Made by a program: the position numbers and the translations under genes. A stretch of 64,000 bases of DNA from Epiperipatus broadwayi (taxonomy: Eukaryota > Onychophora > Udeonychophora > Euonychophora > Peripatidae): positions 2,358,001 to 2,422,000 of the forward strand of contig JAQFVV010006310.1 of NCBI GenBank assembly GCA_028023455.1. The letters run 5' to 3'. The notes under the pieces were generated by a model that worked only from the letters and a program-made list of their open reading frames with translations, did no database searches and was not told where the DNA came from. Within the stretch, counting starts at the first letter, position 1, and every line of letters starts with the position of its first letter. Shown here in pieces: positions 60,530-64,000 of the stretch.

Positions 60530-61785
60530 AATATTTTCTATGTTATGGGAAATATTACTTTAATTTAATATTTTTGATTGACTCAACATTAATAGTAAAG
60601 CATTTTACTAAAACAGAATACTTCTTTAAAAAAAAAAAAAAAAGCGCATTTCTTTTTAAAATAAAAGTTGAAAAATTTTATTATTGATTAAATCTAGACA
60701 TATATCTGTATATGAGTATGATGATTTTTTTTTTTTTTTTTTTGAGAAATCATGACAAAGGGCACCGTGATCTAGCAATAAAATATATGTCATACAATTA
60801 TTTATATTCAAATTTAAACTACTAGCTAAAAAATTTAATCATATTTGTAAATTGTAAAATATGCAATAAAAAAGATAGTAAAGATTGAAGGAGGTCCTAT
60901 AATAATAATAATGAAATATATAATAAAATAGCTACATTTCGTAGAGTCACGCGTTCACGAAAATAGAAAAAAAAATTGTATCTAGATTTCTGAAGATGAC
61001 AAAGGCGATCTTTTTTTTCCTCTTAATCGCGGCTTCTTTCTCGCCTCTCTGTATGCAATTGCTCCCCAGCAAGAATCTATTGATTTGTCAGCCATGTCGG
61101 AAAGCGCGTGGTTGTGAAAAGCTACAAAGTTCTAATTTGAGTCGACCTGTCGGCAAGTAATGAGGATAAGTGGCATCATTATACGTCAATTAGAGCAAGT
61201 CAGAACGAAGAACATGCCATTCTTATTTCTTTTCTTTTTTTTTTTTTTGAAGTTGTTAGGATCTTCCTTTAGAACTCGGAAATATCAGTATGAAGAGATA
61301 CATAAGTACGTTCATTTTTTTTAATTCTCAAATAATAGACTTACAGGGTCAGAATATCTTCAAGGTAAATTTCTTTTCCTTATCAATTCAAAAATAATCT
61401 CACCTATCATTACTATACATATACAATATATATATATGTTAGTGTGTTAAAATTGAAAAAATAGGTAGTAGAATTCAATTGTTATTATTATGATTTGTAA
61501 TCAAGTCGACTTCGACTTATAGAGATTCGTAAATTTTATAACATAGTATAGTGAAGGATGCGTGGGAATCGTGTAATAGAGAAATGTTGAGTTGTCAAAA
61601 TAGGTGTGGAAGTACGGGTAATTTATACCTCTAGTCACATGATGAATACAAGTTTATGAAATGCATGCATACTGAGAAGGGTGGTTAGCCTTTCTGGATG
61701 ATTGTTATGTAATGGAGTTGAGGCACATAATGCTAAAAATTAAAACCTTGAAAAGAATATGGTGAATAGTTTTATAATTACTTTC
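60530..61785. other. Non-coding stretch with a CpG-richer island
   Basis: 60940-61230 stands out with CGTAGAGTCACGCGTTCACG, TTAATCGCGGCTTC, GTCGGAAAGCGCGTGG and GAGTCGACCTGTCGGC. It has no repeat copies in the window and no open frame of note. It also contains ATTGATTTGTCAGC and TCAATTAG-type homeodomain words. Possible conserved regulatory element. Confidence 0.4.
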
Positions 61786-61787
61786 TA

Positions 61788-62396
61788 ACTTTCGAGCTCC
61801 CTACAGACATGCACCCCATCTTATAAAATCGATACACATGACCACATAATATGAAAAAGATAAATAATCTCTAGTATACGTATTTTGTGCTGAACCAGCA
61901 CTCATCAGTTGGTCCAGATCATCATATATACATATATACAATCAGTGCTCAGTTTATATTAATTATAGCAAAATCTTCAAACTTTAATGGACAAGCTTCA
62001 ATCTTCTTGACCCTCTAACTCTTCAGCCATTCATATCAATGAAAATCCAATGATGGAACACTCAAAGTCCTTGTTGATGCCAATATTATTGTCATACCTA
62101 ATTGGCATCAACAAGGGCTTTGAGTGTTCCATCATCATATTTTCAATGATATGGATGGCTTAAAAGTTGGAGGATTGAGAAAATTGAAGCTTGTCCATTA
62201 AAGTTTGAAAATTTGCTACCTTAATATAAACTGAGCACTGATTGCATATATGTGTGAGAGATGGTGATATGGACCAAGTGATGAGTACTGATTCAGCACA
62301 GAATGCATATATTGGAGACCATTTACCTTTTTCACATTATTTGGTTATGTGTATCAGTTGTATAAGATGGAGAGCATAGCTGTGGGAGCTTGAAAG
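61788..62396. repeat. 609-bp fold-back repeat
   Basis: Left arm about 61788-62084, right arm 62101-62396, spacer 16 bp. The arms are imperfect inverted complements along their whole length. Landmarks are TTGATGCCAAT/ATTGGCATCAA at the centre, AAACTTTAATGGACAAGCTT midway and CTTTCGAGCTCC/GGGAGCTTGAAAG at the ends. Each arm is a copy of the repeat also found singly at 62517-62836 and 50868-51051. No protein is encoded. Confidence 0.9.
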
Positions 62397-62516
62397 TCTG
62401 AGTTTAAGACATTAAACATATATATTTGAATATTACATATTCATCTTGTATTTTGCCCACTTGACACATTGATATCCATATGTGATTGGTCAGAGTGATT
62501 TAAAGTCAACATGGGT

Positions 62517-62836
62517 TGACAATAATATTGGCATCAACAAGGACTATGTGTGTTCCAGCCTCAGATTTTCAATGATATTGATGGCTGAAGAGTTAGTTGG
62601 AGGATGGAGCAGATTGAAGTTTGTCCATTAAAGTTTGAAGATTTTCTATCTTAATATAAACTGAGCACTGACTGTATATATATGTGGGAGATGATTTAGA
62701 CCAACTGATAAGTGCTGGTTACATATATTAAAGATCATTTATTTTTTTCACATGTGTGTTGTCATGTACATAGGTTGTATAAGATGGAGTGCATAACTGT
62801 AGGAACTTAAAAGTTTGAGTTCAAGTCTCTTCTATA
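62517..62836 (+). repeat. Third, direct copy of the fold-back arm
   Basis: Same orientation as the right arm of 61788-62396 and starting 120 bp after it. It begins TGACAATAATATTGGCATCA, which includes the bases that form the spacer side of the left arm. It ends AGTTTGAGTTCAAGTCTCTT with the B-box-like GTTCAAGTC. Confidence 0.88.
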
Positions 62837-62839
62837 TAA

Positions 62840-64000
62840 CAAATAGAATATTTACATAGTTTTATAGATTTAATTATTAGAATTTTAACAGGAGTCATGG
62901 AATAACTTGATATGTTCGCAATTGCTCACTGATATTTTGGAAAGCTTATATCATAAGTTAAACAATTAGGGGAAGAGTGTCTCAAATACTAAAGTACTTG
63001 ATATGAACAAGCAAAAATCATTAACTCATCTAAGGAATGTAACAGTTGATTTCTCAACCAGAAATAAACTTTACCTTATAGTTTAAAAAATTGCACAAAT
63101 TGTATGCAAAACAAGCATAATTATTAAATATTAAACATTTTTTAGATATAAAATTAGCTATTTATTATGTGTATGTAATCAAGTATTATATAAGAATTAT
63201 TAGAACACAAGACTAGAAAAATTTTTTTTAATAATAACAATAATATATTGTAACCTCTCTGACACCTGTATAGCCTTTAACAATGAATAATTTGTTTTAA
63301 AACTGTAAAAAAGTTTATTTATTTATTTATTTATTATTTTTAAAGCAAATTATAAAGTATTAACAAATTAAAAAAATGATAATTTATAAAAACTGAAAAG
63401 GTTGTCTTCATTTACTTTAAAATAATATTTCAAAATAAAATTATTTTTAAAAATATTAAGTATCAATAAAAAAAAAACTAATAGAACAAATGGTTAATGC
63501 AATATTTTCTAGAGTATTTGAATGACTGCCAAACAAACAAAAAAATATATCTGCTATAAAAATTGGAGATCAGTCGTATTTCTTTTCTATGCTGCTTATA
63601 AAATTATAGCCATAAAAATGATTGGATTCTTATATATTTATAATGATGGAGTAAAATTTGAGTTGGAATGTCAACTTCATTTTTCCAGAATAAATAACAC
63701 TAAATAATGCCTAATTATATATACAAATGCTGGGTCGTATTTGTGGATGCTGTAATAAAACTAGATAATTAAATAAATAAATAACTTTAGAAATAAACTG
63801 CAGATTACAAGAAGAAATTACTGAGAAAGAAAAGTATTTACACATTATAAACATCTTTGATTTCCTTATTTATAAAACATAACTAATATATATATATATT
63901 ATCATCTGGAAAAAAAATCTTTAAATTGATAAATTTAGACATAAAGCTAGAGGGTATGTTCATTATAGCTAGAGATCTCAATTTAAATTAATGTTATTGT
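62840..64000. other. Non-coding stretch
   Basis: AT-rich to the end of the window, with a (TTTA)n run near 63316-63335. Nothing recognisable. Confidence 0.6.

Overview
The window reads as non-genic DNA from an AT-rich animal nuclear genome. Long pure trinucleotide arrays, non-LTR retrotransposons, Penelope-like elements encoding GIY-YIG domains, and tRNA-derived SINEs all point to a metazoan. The overall texture would fit a mollusc, perhaps a cephalopod, but nothing here proves the species. I see no bacterial operon, rRNA gene, ordinary tRNA gene, CRISPR array or convincing multi-exon host gene. Almost all recognisable coding sequence belongs to retroelements, and nearly all of it is broken.

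Layout. 1-2.3 kb is AT-rich non-coding DNA. 2.6-5.9 kb holds a very old plus-strand LINE with endonuclease and reverse transcriptase (RT) traces. 7.5-8.6 kb is a cluster of AT-cored palindromes, an (AAT)n array and a 229-bp hairpin. 9.8 kb is a tRNA-type SINE. 10.5-11.3 kb is a minus-strand RTE-like LINE 3' end, with a much older relative at 17.2-17.7 kb. 18.6-20.5 kb is a nearly full-length, frameshifted Penelope-like element (PLE1). 22.7-31.9 kb is a LINE nest: an 858-bp pure (TTC)n array, a 5'-truncated LINE A, a nearly full-length LINE B of the same family (ORF1 with zinc knuckle, endonuclease, RT, C-terminal CCHC), and a 3' fragment of a different LINE. 34.0-36.2 kb is a second Penelope-like element (PLE2) inside long inverted terminal repeats that carry hammerhead-ribozyme-like cores. 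36-47 kb is mostly unannotatable, apart from a dispersed repeat with another hammerhead-like core (40.05 kb) and a perfect 60-bp-arm palindrome (41.1 kb). 47.9-51 kb has fold-back repeats, a tandem cluster of four SINE copies and a second AT-cored palindrome pair. 56.6-57.2 kb is a long inverted repeat. 59.6-60.5 kb is an unidentified decayed coding-like stretch. 61.8-62.8 kb is a 609-bp fold-back plus a third direct copy of its arm.

How the parts relate. The autonomous elements (LINEs, PLEs) could have supplied the RT that moved the SINEs. The LINE 3' tails appear to have seeded several of the large microsatellites. The most interesting material is RNA- or structure-based rather than protein-based: hammerhead-like cores in two unrelated repeat families, paired AT-cored palindromes, and a fold-back family whose ends carry a tRNA B-box-like motif. 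A few slightly GC/CpG-richer unique islands (11.6-12.2, 12.6-12.8, 44.7-45.3, 52.4-52.7 and 60.9-61.2 kb) are the best candidates for host regulatory DNA.
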